From the NCBI GenBank assembly GCA_024516035.1, contig CM044961.1:7189515-7253514 (forward strand): a DNA stretch of 64,000 nucleotides. Direction: 5' to 3'. This DNA comes from Bactericera cockerelli (taxonomy: Eukaryota; Arthropoda; Insecta; Hemiptera; Triozidae). Position numbers and translations under genes: made by a program. The notes under the pieces were generated by a model. It made no database searches. It saw nothing but the letters and a program-made list of their open reading frames with translations, and was not told the origin of the DNA. This document shows positions 1 to 12,400 of this stretch, piece after piece; position 1 is the stretch's first letter, and the number at the start of each line of letters is the position of its first letter.

Positions 1-29
1 TCCGAAGCCATCCGTCGTATGCATAACAA

Positions 30-235
30 AGAGAGTATGTCGTATCTATTCCGGAATGTAACACTTGAGGACTAAAGGGTTAAGACCTAGATATTCCATC
101 CGTTTATTGCATTACCTATAAGGATAGAATCTGTTCCGGAATCTAACACTTGAAAGACTAAAGGGTTAAGACATACATACATATTCCATCCATTATAAGG
201 AAAGTATCTGTTCCAGAATGTAACAATTGAAATGA
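30..235. repeat. about 80-bp tandem repeat, three degraded copies
   Basis: Three successive copies share the words 'tctgttccggaatctaacac', 'gactaaagggttaagac' and 'atattccatcc'. The third copy is shortened. No coding potential is visible. Confidence 0.75.
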
Positions 236-319
236 AAAAAAAAATGAGAAATAAAATTTACCTATGTATAATCTGTTGTCTAATAATGTGTATAATCTAA
301 AAATATTTAAAACTGACTC

Positions 320-454
320 TAAGGGCGGAATTAATAGACAACATCAATAACTTAAGTCGTCGGTAAGTGTCGGTTTTCCCTATCTTACACAGTACGCAAT
401 CCGTGACTTAGCGCCACAGAGGTATTACAAAAACGTCTATTAATTTCGCCCTAA
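320..454. mobile_element. 135-bp MITE, family L copy 1
   Basis: This is a short element with near-perfect terminal inverted repeats of about 20 bp (taagggcggaattaatagac at the left, its complement at the right). Two more copies lie at 23533-23667 and 29703-29840. There is no ORF, so it would be a non-autonomous DNA transposon. The target duplication was not resolved. Confidence 0.8.
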
Positions 455-2600
455 GTAAAGCAACTTTATAGCATGACTAAGAAGTGTTAGTAAACCACTT
501 TCAGGTAAAAAAAACAACATTCATTGGACTTGGCCAGGCTGTTCCAACAATAAAAAATCCTGAGGAAAGACTATTTGCCCTTTTTTCACAGACACATTTG
601 TCAGTCTACTGTTGAATTTTGTATTTATCTTTGTTTGTTTAATTTAGAGCTCAAGTTATGTTGGGCCTTTTTTTGTTGTTGATGGTGACACTCTAGGAGG
701 ACTGAATAAATCCTCCTAGGTGACACTAATAGAAGATTTGTGCTGTTGGCTTTGAAGAATATTAAATAAGAAAGTCTTGAAAATAAAATTTAATCTAATA
801 ATATTATTCCTTTGTTTTTTTTTATCATGTTTTATTATTTACATAAGTTAAGAAATACTTTTTTGATTTTAATCAAGCTTTTTTTTTCATTTCACCTGAA
901 AAGACGAGAAACTGTTGTAAGTTCTGAAATGTTACTTTAATCAAGTTTCTATTGGACAAAATTTCTAATTTCAAAGAAAATTCATTTTTATTTAAAACTA
1001 CATAGTGCTTTTAACAGAGTACTTCTAGTAATTCAAGATATTAGGGTTTAAACCCAAATGTTTTTATATAAAAAAAATAGTTTACAACAAGTTGTTTTTT
1101 TTTAAATGTAATTATTATAAATTATTTTTAGGTATTTAAATACATATGAGGACAATTCTCGTTTTTTTTATCGCTGCATCAATCAATGTTACCTAACAAG
1201 AACACAATGAAATGAAATTTAGATTCTAAATGTCTAATTATTTGACTTTCACCGTAGGCATCTAATTCACTAGTCACTTTGAACGAATTTTACTTTTCTA
1301 CTTTCTATTACCTAAAAGGTATAAGAACATTGTATTTAAATAGTTAAGACAGTTATTTCTGTAGTCAAAATTTAATAACTACTTTTAAAGTAGTGATTAA
1401 AGAAGTATTTGTAATACCAAAAATTAAATGTAGTCTTATCAAAACATCCAGCATGATGACTTTCCAAACCTAGTTTTTTTCTTCCCTTTGAGGTCAAATA
1501 TAAATAAAAAAAAATCGAAATAGTTGAACTGTATCCTATTATGATTTTATTATAATCATTAGTTTGCAATTTTAATCACATAGCAATTGTTACATTGTTC
1601 AGATAACCAGATTTATTTTGAGAAATTTATTGTGTAATAGCACAGTTTTACAGGGTAACACATTCTTGATGTGTGTGAGAGGACTCATATTTTAAAAAAT
1701 CCAGCAATCACAGTCTAGCTAGCCAAATAATGATCAAAGAAGATAGTGCATCTATTTTTAAAGCTGTAGATTGGGGATTTGATTATTGCCTGTATGAAAT
1801 ATTTTTTATCATTTCATTCAATAATGTTGGTAATGAAGATAAAAATTTCAATAATGTTGGTTGTTGAGAATCTTTCTGTTTTACTTAAATAAAAAAGAAA
1901 TGTTTTTATTTATTTATAAATCTGCTTCAAAATTTCATCAGTGTTGATTTTATTAATTAGAATTCGGAACTCCTGGTATGTACTTCATTTTTACATAGTT
2001 TTTGATGATTTTCTTCATGTCTACATAATTAATTTTATTTTATGAAGTTTTTTTTTCATACCCTTTTTGGGGAATCAATTTTTCGAGCCTTCTTGTACAT
2101 ATTGCTCTAAATCTACTTTGAGAGAGATAATGTTGATATTATTGACTCCTATTTTATCATACAGTTCTGTCAAATCCTACAATACCCAATTTTTTATATA
2201 ATTTATTCTGTGTGTTTTAACAATCTCTGACTGCCAAACATAATAACGAATAGTGGCGCTATCTACGAGTAGTTGATCTTTCATGGAACGAACTGTCGAA
2301 GATTTTAAGTTTTCCAAGTTTGACAACCTTCCTAACACTTTTTTACGGAATTGATGATTTTATTTTTGTTACACCATCTTTTTATTTTAACCATTTTTTG
2401 TTTGTTTATTATTACTTTATCTGTATTTTCTAAATCGAGACTTCCTTGTAATGAAAACAGGAAACCAAAATCGCAGGGATCCAAATTTATTTGTATGCAA
2501 TTTTGTATTCTAAGTTTTTGGTAAACATATTTTGTTTTTTGATAGGAAAAATTGGGATTTTAGGTCCTGTATACCATTATAAGAGCTTACCCTAGCTCTC
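455..2600. other. AT-rich intergenic sequence, nothing recognised
   Basis: The stretch is strongly AT-rich, with many A and T runs and only short chance ORFs. I see no conserved protein, RNA gene or clear repeat in it. Confidence 0.6.
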
Positions 2601-2690
2601 GTTGATGACATGCTAAATACACTAGTTCTCGACAGACCACTGAAGTTAAGCAACGTCCATCGAGGTCAGAACTTGGGGGATGACCACTGG
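2601..2690 (+). mobile_element. 5S-rRNA-derived SINE head, degraded
   Basis: The segment resembles the 5S rRNA internal promoter region: 'gttgatgacatgctaaatac', then 'accactgaagttaagcaacg' and 'gggggatgacc'. Both divergence and truncation argue against a functional 5S gene. The shared SINE core seen in better copies (21829-22083) is missing here. Confidence 0.65.
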
Positions 2691-3599
2691 TAAAAAAAAA
2701 CATTGGTACCCATTTTTCAGAAATTTAACAAACATGAAAAACGAGTAGGACTGAGGACATTAGTGTAAAGTTTTTTGTACATTGAAAAAGTACTTTAATC
2801 TATATTTTATTAAAAGAATGTTTTAATTAAATTTATTTCTATACCTTCAAATGTAATGAAAATTACAGATAAATTTGGTATCATCACAATTTATATTTTA
2901 AATCCCAAAGTTATTGATAATATTTTGTGTATAGGTACAGTACATACTGTGTGGAAATTCACTTGTAAATTACCTTAGACCATCACTACAAAATGTGGAA
3001 TACTTAATACATTTACCTATTTAAATTAAAATATTGTTTTATCAAATAACCAAAACTTATGATGTACTTGATAGGTAATTTATGGAAATATATTGTTTTA
3101 TCCATAGAAAACTATCTTTGTGACTTTGTCGTTTTTTTGTCCACTTCTGTTTTGTTTTCAGGTGCAAACCTAATGAATGATAGTAAAAAAAAGAACCAAG
3201 TAGCTGATAATAGTAAAACATTTTTTTTTTTTAATTTATCAAGTTCTTTATACAACAATAATTGATGTTATGTGTAGTGGTAACAGTGTAGTTGTTTACT
3301 AAATTAGTAATAATTTTCATAAAAAAACTAACAATTTTCTCTCCTAATTCTGAACACTATTTACATGTACAATATAAATAAAAATGAAAAACTTCTGTTG
3401 AATTATACAATGATTGATGCTATGTGTAGTAGGTAGTGAAGTGTTTACTAAATATAGTATTATTAATAATTTAAATTGAAAAAAAAACTAACCAATTTTT
3501 CTACAAATTCCCAACACTATTCTTACATAAAAACATAGAAAAGCATTTGTATATTTTTCTATATACGAGTATAATGATCTAAAATAATCAATTAACTAC
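2691..3599. other. AT-rich intergenic sequence with a weak duplication
   Basis: Most of this is featureless. About 3258-3365 and 3410-3530 are diverged copies of one another; both carry 'atgtgtagt', 'tgtttactaaat' and 'caacactatt/gaacactatt' in the same order. No gene is seen. Confidence 0.45.
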
Positions 3600-3604
3600 T
3601 ATGA

Positions 3605-3653
3605 GAACAACTTACGCCTCCAGCTGTAGCCAAGATGGCTACAACAACAACAA
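3605..3653 (-). mobile_element. family J dispersed repeat, 3' end fragment
   Basis: The fragment 'ctccagctgtagcc' plus 'ggctacaacaacaacaacat' matches the (CAA)n-tailed end of longer copies at 10118-10252, 58263-58500 and 62806-63027. The repeated CAA tail suggests retroposition. Confidence 0.7.
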
Positions 3654-4160
3654 CATTAAACAATCATAATATTTAATCCTAATTGCTATAGTTGAATACT
3701 AATTGTGTAATACCTACATTACCGACCTTAGGATAAAATAAAAAATCAAGGGAAAAAGTGCAATAAATTGCAATGTTAGGTAAATTAGGTATAATATTGC
3801 TTTATTAACACTCTTGTGACTGGCCCTTTTTTTGAATTCCACCCCCTAGGACTGGCACTCTGGAGGTAGCTTGCTACATAGGACCGGATTTTTTCCCCCT
3901 AGTATTTGTTTTGTTTTGCATAGTAAATTGGTCTTATGAGATACTGATACGGTGTACCACCCATGGTACAAGCAGGCTTGAAATGAGTGATCTCAGTTGG
4001 CCCAACCAGTCCATTCTGTGCAGACATGTTTGTACCACAGGTGGAACAACCGGTTGCAAGAGTGTTAAATATTACTATTGGGGACTTGGTACCTAACTAC
4101 ATTTTTCAAGGCAGTGGGTTTTGTTGAGATCCTGAGCTCTGAAAACCATACATAGGAAAC
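3654..4160 (-). other. probable ALG11 3' UTR and flank
   Basis: This non-coding sequence lies downstream of the ALG11 stop. 'tttatt' at 3801-3806 reads AATAAA on the minus strand and is a candidate polyadenylation signal, giving a 3' UTR of roughly 350 nt. This is inference from one hexamer. Confidence 0.3.
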
Positions 4161-5627
4161 TTAAGAAGACTTTTTCAATACTTTGAACAACGGTTGTGTA
4201 AAAGTCAGGAAACCATTCTTGAATTCATCCATTGAAAATCTGTCAACAGATGAAACAGCGTTCTTGCTGATTCTTAGTTTGGTTTCCTGGGATAGATGTA
4301 GAATTAGCCGCAGAGCCTGAGCATATTCTACTTCATCAGAAGCTAGAAATCCATTTCTACATGTTTCTGGTTCTTCAATGACTATATCCATTTTAGGACC
4401 TCCTGACTTGTGTGCAATCATAATGAGCCCTGCAGCCATGCACTCTACAACACCAATTCCAAAGTGCTCATTCCACATTGCATGTAACCCTATCAAACCT
4501 TCACTGAATTCTTCTTTCATCTCTTCATAAGGAAGATTGACTCTAAACTCAACATTATTCTCTAAAGACAAGTGCTTACACAAGTCTTGCATATCTTTCA
4601 CACAAATCTCATCTTCTTCATTCCGAGTGGATCCAATGAATACCAACTTCAGATTATCCCACATTTCTTCACTTATTATTTGACGGAGTTGATACATTGC
4701 CCGCAACTGAAGAGGATGATCTTTTTCAGGTCGGAACTGAGCAACAGAAATTATCTTGACTAGTCCTCCCATATCTTTGTGGGTTATTTTCTTCAAGTCT
4801 TCAGTGTCACAAGGTGGGTAGAGCTTGTAAGTTTTTAGCTGACAATCCCACAACTGAACAACATGTTCTTCTGTCCAGGAAGAGTTGACCATGATAATGT
4901 CGGCATACTTTCCAACATGAGAGTACAACACAGCAAACACTTTGTAATAGAACAGCTTGAAACTGGTCAGAATGGGGTTGTTAGCAACTCTCTGACTGTT
5001 ATTGTGAGTGATTACCCGTCTCGCTACTCTGGTCAACATTTCTTTAGTAATGGTAGGATAGTGTATGTAACAGGCAACTTTGCAGCCTCCAATGTATGAA
5101 AACAAAGGATAGGTGAAGGCATAACCCATGGTATCAATGTAGATATCTGGTTGGAATGACAAAAGAGCTTCTACACCCAGAATCATTGACCCGATACTTT
5201 GTCCTAGTAATGTGAAGTAGGGATACATATGGGCTTCTACAAATTTCCGCCTGTATAAATAGATGAATGTGATTGCCTTTTCTGGGAGAACAATGTTAAA
5301 ACGCTGATGTGCTCGCTTGATAATTTCAGAAGGGGAGGCATCCACATCTCCCGTGTAGATGTGAATCTTGTAGTTTGGGTACGTGTTGTGCAATGCAAGC
5401 ACTGCCGTCCACAGAACTCTTTCACCTCCACCTCCTGCATTGCAGTAGGGGTGGAAAAATGCAACAGTGTCAATTGAGTTAGAGTGTTTCCTTTTCTTAC
5501 TTACATAGAATTTGAACAGTACTATGGATATAGGTAGCACTATTATAAGGAGCAGAAGTAATACTACAATAGTGTAGAATAAAATGATTAGCCACATGGT
5601 CACAGTGTTCCAAAAGCAGCAGAACAT
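4161..5627 (-). CDS. ALG11: ALG11, GDP-Man:Man3GlcNAc2-PP-dolichol alpha-1,2-mannosyltransferase
   Basis: A single uninterrupted 488-codon reading frame, close to the usual length of eukaryotic ALG11 (about 490). The enzyme adds the fourth and fifth mannoses to the dolichol-linked N-glycan precursor on the cytosolic face of the ER. Visible features are an N-terminal membrane anchor (about residues 11-40), a basic KKRK stretch after it, the glycine-rich donor-site motif GGGGER (65-70) followed by VLW, the block HYPTITKEML, and the GT4-family E-x7-E motif EHFGIGVVE with the two Glu at about 387 and 395. The Met at 5627 was chosen because it puts the anchor at the N terminus; another Met follows at residue 11. 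No intron interrupts the frame, whereas many animal ALG11 genes have introns, so loss of introns or an old retrocopy is possible. It lies head to head with PGAP1, about 700 bp apart. Confidence 0.97.
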   Translation of the reverse strand: MFCCFWNTVTMWLIILFYTIVVLLLLLIIVLPISIVLFKFYVSKKRKHSNSIDTVAFFHPYCNAGGGGERVLWTAVLALHNTYPNYKIHIYTGDVDASPSEIIKRAHQRFNIVLPEKAITFIYLYRRKFVEAHMYPYFTLLGQSIGSMILGVEALLSFQPDIYIDTMGYAFTYPLFSYIGGCKVACYIHYPTITKEMLTRVARRVITHNNSQRVANNPILTSFKLFYYKVFAVLYSHVGKYADIIMVNSSWTEEHVVQLWDCQLKTYKLYPPCDTEDLKKITHKDMGGLVKIISVAQFRPEKDHPLQLRAMYQLRQIISEEMWDNLKLVFIGSTRNEEDEICVKDMQDLCKHLSLENNVEFRVNLPYEEMKEEFSEGLIGLHAMWNEHFGIGVVECMAAGLIMIAHKSGGPKMDIVIEEPETCRNGFLASDEVEYAQALRLILHLSQETKLRISKNAVSSVDRFSMDEFKNGFLTFTQPLFKVLKKSS

Positions 5628-6329
5628 CTTTACATCAGCATTTCATCAAGAGATAGAACCTTATCTATTGAAAAAACACACTGAACACATCATCACTGAA
5701 AAGCTGATAACAGTAACTTTTGGTAAACTGAATATTTTTTATTTAATGTCTTATGAATCAGATAATTAATATACAATCAACAGGATTCGAGTTTGATACA
5801 ATATAATTATAAATGAACACTTACAAGCGTTTTACCTAGAATTAATACCAATCGCTGGCAGATTATCAGATTTATCAGTAAAAATTATCCAATGAAAATT
5901 GTACACAATTTGTTAAAAATCAAAATTCAAATATTATTTTTTAAATATTCGCGCTATATCTATGAGATAAATACACATACATTCATTGGTCGTTGTTAAC
6001 GGAGCTTTTCACGCTCGCGCAAAGATGTACTGCGCAATTTTTTAAAAATTAGCTGCTTCACTTCTTTTGAGTATCCAACAAAATCCACTCAGCCTTGACC
6101 TCATTGTAACTGAAGTGTTTTTTTGTTTACTTTTTTTTTCATTTTTAAATCCAGAATCCATCAATTCACCGAAAAGAAAAATGATTCTCCCGGAGGTGTT
6201 TTTTATTTTCCGATCGTTTATTCTACTAATTAAAGTGTAAAGTGTTAATTTAATTACTTTTATTAAATTTACACGGAATTAAATTTATCTTAGACGGATT
6301 CTTTAATGCGGAATTCTTAACGGTATAAA
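5628..6329. promoter_or_regulatory. shared upstream region of ALG11 and PGAP1, possible bidirectional promoter
   Basis: The two start codons point away from each other and are 702 bp apart. No TATA box is placed clearly for either gene. The most GC-rich part, about 5990-6040, has an inverted CCAAT box (attggtcg) and 'ctcgcgcaaag...actgcgcaat', which is reminiscent of two split NRF1 half sites. Transcription starts are unknown; the shared promoter is inferred from geometry only. Confidence 0.45.
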
Positions 6330-6479
6330 ATGGTTAGATCCAGTGCAAGAGTGTTGGGTCTTCTGGCCTTTTCAGTGGTAGTTTGCTTGGGATATCTAGT
6401 AGGAATTGTCAATTTTCTTGCAACTTTAGAAGAAAACAAATGTGATATGACTTATATGTACGAGTTTCCCCAGTATACG
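6330..6479 (+). CDS. PGAP1: PGAP1 exon 1 (coding part)
   Basis: Fifty codons begin at the first ATG and contain a hydrophobic anchor (about residues 8-31) followed by ENKCDMTYMYEFPQY, the N-terminal signature of PGAP1. The donor GTAAGT at 6480 leaves phase 0, matching exon 2. Confidence 0.92.
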
Positions 6480-9400
6480 GTAAGTAGGTACACTATATTT
6501 CTCATGGCCCTTAGGATAGATTATGCAGGGTGTAGTTGAAAGCCTTTGAAGGGCATTTACCTTTCTATTCTATGTCTTCTATCCTGCACGTAAGAATAGT
6601 CCTTAGGCAGCTCTTTCTTAATTGTAATTTTAAGGGGTTCTCTCATCAATTTGGATTAAAAGTAATAAATATTAATAAAATTGATTAAAACCCATGCTTT
6701 TATCTTTGCTGAATACATCCCTAGGTACTTGTTTTTGATGTGTATTTTTCTTTAATTTCAGTAAAAAAAAAAAAAAAAAATAGGTAGGTACTTACTAACA
6801 TATTTTTATAACTTAGGTAAATATAATTATTGTTCCAGATAGATAATATCTGACACTTAACCCAGATAACGCGGTGAAATTTTTGTTTTATTTTTTTGGA
6901 GTGATATATTGAGTCCTGAAGCAAAATAAGTGCTGTCAACTTATCACTCGGACTCAAAACAAAGAGCTTGAGGTGTCGCCAACTAACCTCAACAAGCTGA
7001 ATTAATTATAAAAATCCACAATGTAGTACCTTTCACCAGATGGGGCTGACGTCCTTCTGGAAGGATGTCAGCCCCATCTGGGTTAAAAAGACAATAAACA
7101 GATACATAATTCACATAATTACTTCATACATTATTAGCCTTACTTGGTCCAGGATGTCAGCTTGCACACCTCTTTCTTCCAAATTTTATAACCAGATGCC
7201 CTTCCTCACATGCACCCTGTGTTTTGGTTTTTGTGGCCTGACAGGGTGAGTTCTTGATTTGTTTAATCCCCCAGTGTGACAAATATTACACCTTGCTCTA
7301 TCATGTTAGGTTTGCAATGTTTTTTTTTCTTCTCTTTAATGTCACTTTCAACTGCATGGTCATGTAATGACAGGTAAGTTACCCTCCATTCACAGGAAAC
7401 TCACAAACCTGCTACCCACATTAACCTTACCCAGCCTGTGTTAAGCCAGAAAAGTCTTCACCTTAATAGACATTGCTTAACAATTTGATAACATTGAAAA
7501 TGATTAGCTGAATTTGGCTATGTATGCCTATGTATCTATTTTTATTAGTGACATCATAGGTGTGTATTTTTGGCAAGCACCTGCTGTTTGTTTATTATTC
7601 ACATGTTTGATTTGTTTCTCAGGGGTGAAGTTTTGTAAGGTGTACACTATACATGAAAAAATCATGTTAACATTATTAAATCCCAATCAAAGAACCAAGT
7701 TTTCTATGGATTTAATTTCTTTACTTTTTTAAGAACTTTATTATCCATTAAATCATTAAAAGGGAATTTTTTAAATGGAAGTCACACCCTTGCTCTCAAA
7801 TTTGAGAGTTATTAAAACTTTTGGCCAAATATTCTGGGCACTTTATTCCTACTTTGTGTTTTTCTATAATTATGCGTATATTCTATGACTGACATTTTTT
7901 TTTTTTTTTAATTGGGGTTTAACGTCGCTTTCAACTGCCATGGTCATATCACATACTTCATTTTTTTTTTTAATCTAGACAGTTATGACTTGTGAACAAA
8001 TTATCTTTTACTTTCCTCCACCCCTGAGACTGTAAATGACTTTCTATGCATCTGCCAATGTTCCTATATCATTTTATTTACTTAAAGGTATATATATGTA
8101 TCTAAATACGCAATTAGCCAAGGTAAAGTCAGGGCTCTTTTAAATATTTGAATTCCATGCTAATTCAAGCCTCTGTTATTGAACTCAAATACATATAATG
8201 ATACTATTGCCATGCCTAAAATGTATTAAATTAATGTTTACAAGCAAATACCTAATGCCAATGTGTTTACAATTTTTATTCGAATAAACTCATCTGATAG
8301 ACAAAATATGTCCTTACCAGAGGGCAGAGTTATTGCCTGTAATAATCTTTTCCACCCAACCCAACAACTGTTCAGCTTGGATGTAACTTTGCAATTTTTC
8401 CTGAAAAAGAACTAATAAATAACAGCAAGACAGATCAAATGAGACTGATTTTTCTTGTTTACTTAGCCCTTATTTACAGGGTGTTAGGTAAGTGAAAAAA
8501 ATAAATATAAAAAAAATATCTGATACAACAAAATAAATTGAATGCATGACATAGATACATTCTCAAATACTTCTTCCTCGTACAACTTCCTCAACAGTTT
8601 CCCCTAAAGCAAGTAAACATGGATGACAAAAAAAAGTATGACGCAGACAACAGGGAGGCAGGGTCACAGAAAAGACAAAGGGTGCTCCATTAGACGCAGT
8701 GGCACAAAACACAGGTAGCAGGCACCTTGCTGCAGGGGCACAATGTACAGAGACATAATCCCAGCAGGCGTCCCCTTAGAATTGCCCAACAGGGGTGGAT
8801 GGAGGGAAAATAAAGAAAGATATACAGAGAAAGTATACCTAATTAAAATTAAAAGTATATACAGTATAAAATTCGAATCCCCTCGCCGACAAAAAATTGT
8901 ATTCAAAATTTGGTTACCTACAGTTGTTTTTAAGGGATACCTTCTGGTGCGCTTGTGTTGACCCAGCACCTAATAGGAAGTATTGTGCTCTTCTCGCCCA
9001 TCAGAGGTGAGGCATACTACGGGATGGGCAGGCTACAACATAGACCACAAGCGTATACAGTAGCTCCTATTTCATGGCTACAAAATAAAAAAAGGGCTGT
9101 GAAACACTGTGAAAATAACAAAGCATTTATGGAATCAGTGCAAAAATGAGAATTTTCTCATCGACATGTTTTTCAGAAACACCTATCTGATTTGGAGGAA
9201 AACATCGAATACCTATTAATTATTACCTTTTTATGTGTTTTCAAACACCCATTTATCTTTAAGTTGTTTTACAACACTTCAATTTCAAATAATGTGTTTT
9301 TCACAGTGAAGTGTTTTCAGAAACACCTATCTGATCGGGAGGAAAACTTCGAAAATTTAATTATAACCTTTTTATGTGTTTTCAAACACCCTTTTGTTTT

Positions 9401-12400
9401 ACAACACTTCAATTTCAAATAATGTGTTTTTTTACCGAGATGTGTTTTCAGAAACACCTATCTGATAGGGAGAAAAACATCGAACCCTTATTAATTATTA
9501 TGTGTTTATGTGTTTTTTATCATTACCTTTTTATGTGTTTTGGTGGGGAAAAACTCTTTTTGGCATTGGTAGGCAAGAACATTCCATACAGTCATGAAAT
9601 CAAACACTAATGACCTATTTACGTGTTTTGAAACACCTATTTTTCTTTTGGGAATATACCTACATATAGGAAATCTGAAAGTTTGAGACTACAGCGAATG
9701 GTCTCATATTAACCCTAAAATTCCCTAATTAATGATGAAAAAATACTCCCCCGATCCTAAAATTTGACTGCCCCGAAACAATAACTGCCCCCTATAGGGA
9801 AATAGAGATAAAAATCTGACTTTGGGTTTGAATTTGAACCAAAGTCAGCTTTGTAGAAATCGAGGGCGCTATCCAATTTGCTACGGTGCCTATTTTGTCA
9901 CACAAAAAGATAAACAGTAACAGTTAACAGGATTCACACTGGATGATCAGATCAGTGATTTCATAGGTGACTAGGCTTTGGTATATAATTATGGATGAGG
10001 AAGGATGTGAAAGTTAGAATCAAACAGATCAATATTTTTCATGGTTGACGGAGTTCAGCAGTGCTGTGTATTGTAGACCTCACTGAAAATATTAATCTAA
10101 AATTTGGTTTGGTGTTGTTGTTGTTGTAGCCAGATTGGCTACAGCTGGAGGAGTGAGTGATGGTCTCCAGCCAACTTTATTTCAAAGTTGGCTCGTCCTG
10201 AACCACATATTTCTATGTGCGATCAACCATCATGAGGACTGGTATGGTGTTGGAAGGGATCAATGCGAAAGTTAGAATCAAACAGCCTCTGGTAGAATCA
10301 TTTTTGTGATAATCACTTATGTGATATCACAACTACTCAAACTCGCTTTACTAAATCTCCGCTGAAGCCGGGACTTGAGCCACCGACCTTCAAGTTACAA
10401 GTCCGCCGCCTTATCGAGTGAGCTACTGAGGTATGTATAAATAACTGATTAAGGAAGTTTAAAAAAAGTTTCAAATGTCACAAACAGGTGAGAGGTAGGT
10501 ATTTTGTAGATAAGAGACACATTATTTCTGTCCCGGTAGCTCAGTGGTAAACGCGGCACTTTGTGAATCCAAAGATTCCAGAGGTCGTGGGTTCGAAACC
10601 CAACCGGGACATGACAAGTTATCCTCCCATTTGGGATTTTTACCACATAATAATATGTCTTGGGCTTACTGCTGGAATAATGGGACTTTAAAAGTCCTAA
10701 TCGGGCATTATAAATTAGACGATATTATTTTACCCAGTTTTCACGTACCTATTCAGTATTTGGTAGTTTTGGTAGTCTTTGTTTGTCAATGAATTGGCCA
10801 TGCATTGGAAGCAAGCAAGAAGGTTTGCTAATCAGGCATAACGCCAGAATGTCATGTACCAATGACTGTTTCACAATGTTCCTTGGTCACACTAACTGAT
10901 ACCCAATGGAAATTCTCTTGCAAGATATCTTACCATTGATAGTCAAGTGGTTGATAATAAACAATAATAACACTCTTTAGTAGAAAGTAACCACCAGGCG
11001 AGGTTAGTGCTTAAAGCATTTTCTACCACCAAACCCTCAGAGTCTTATTACTTATTATTATGTGGTCACAAGACGTATTATTATGTGGTAAAAATCCCAA
11101 ATGGAAGGGTAACTTGTCATGTCTCGGCTGGGTTTCGAACCCACGACCACTGGAATCTCTAGATTCACAGAGTGCCGCCGCCTTTACCACTCAGCTACCG
11201 GGACATACAATGATGTGGAAGAGATTGCCACAGGCAATAACCCCGCCCTTTAGGTAGGACATTATTGTTATTTTCTTTTTTACTTATTTGTCATTTGTTT
11301 GTTTTTTCTTAATTTTATACTGTTACCATTGTACTCTGTCCTCCTAATAAAGCATACTATAATAATAATAAGTTGCATTGCAATGCATTCGCTGTATTAC
11401 ACAGAATAAAATGAATTAGCTTATGACGCCTAGGAAGGGTTTAGTATATACACAATTACACATATACAGTGTGGTCCAGAAAACTTTCCCCTTGTAAGTG
11501 GATAGACACGTGGTTGTCTTTCCATACTCGAGGCAATTTTTTTAAACGACTATAAACGGAAGGCAGACTTAGGACCAAATTATAAAACAGGATCACAGTT
11601 AAGATAAGTGGACACCATACCTTAACTTTTCTATTACCTTAACTTTTCAAGAAGGGGGCCGAGATTTTTTTATATTAATTTTTCGATTAAATTTCGATAG
11701 TCTTTCAATTCGAGTCCTGTAAAAAAAAATTGTAACTCGAGACGAGACTTGTATTACTATTATGATTATTGTTTTTATTATTATTACTATTACTATATTA
11801 TTATTGTTATTATACAACTCTTTATTAGGTATAGACGAAGTAAAATATTTACAGTTCAATTCCATGAAATTACAAAGAAAAAATATATAGATTGAACAAA
11901 GTAACAAGAACAAAAAAGAGAATAAAGCTAATGTCCTACCTATAAAGGGCTGGGTTATTGTCTGGGGCAATCTCTTCCAGCCAAACTTTTTGTATTTTGT
12001 TTGAAAAAAGTCTTCAACATAATGATATTATGTGTCAGAAAAAGGGTAGCCACACTGCGACCTCTTTTCGAAACATCCTGTATTCTTAATATGTCTAAAA
12101 CGGAGATACGTCGTACGTCATTATGTTAATATGAACGTCCGGAACACTGCCACGTGACCGTAGCCTAACGGAAGGTGAGGCAGACTGCATGTTGAAATTG
12201 CTTCAAATATTCTTTTTTTTTTGCTTCTTCAAAAAGCAGGCTACAACACAGACCACAAGCGTCTACAGAAGCTCCTGTTTCACGGCCACGAAATAAAAAA
12301 AGACTATAAAACACTCATCTTTTAAAAAAAAATCATTTTTTAAGGACAAAGAAATAGGTGGTAAAAGAAAGAGATGGAGACCAAAACTGAGATAGAGAGA

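Noticed and set aside
10530..10612. tRNA gene
   Set aside because: The tRNA-like fold is good, but the same head plus a fixed non-tRNA body recurs several times, so it is a SINE. The same applies to families B, C, F, G and H.
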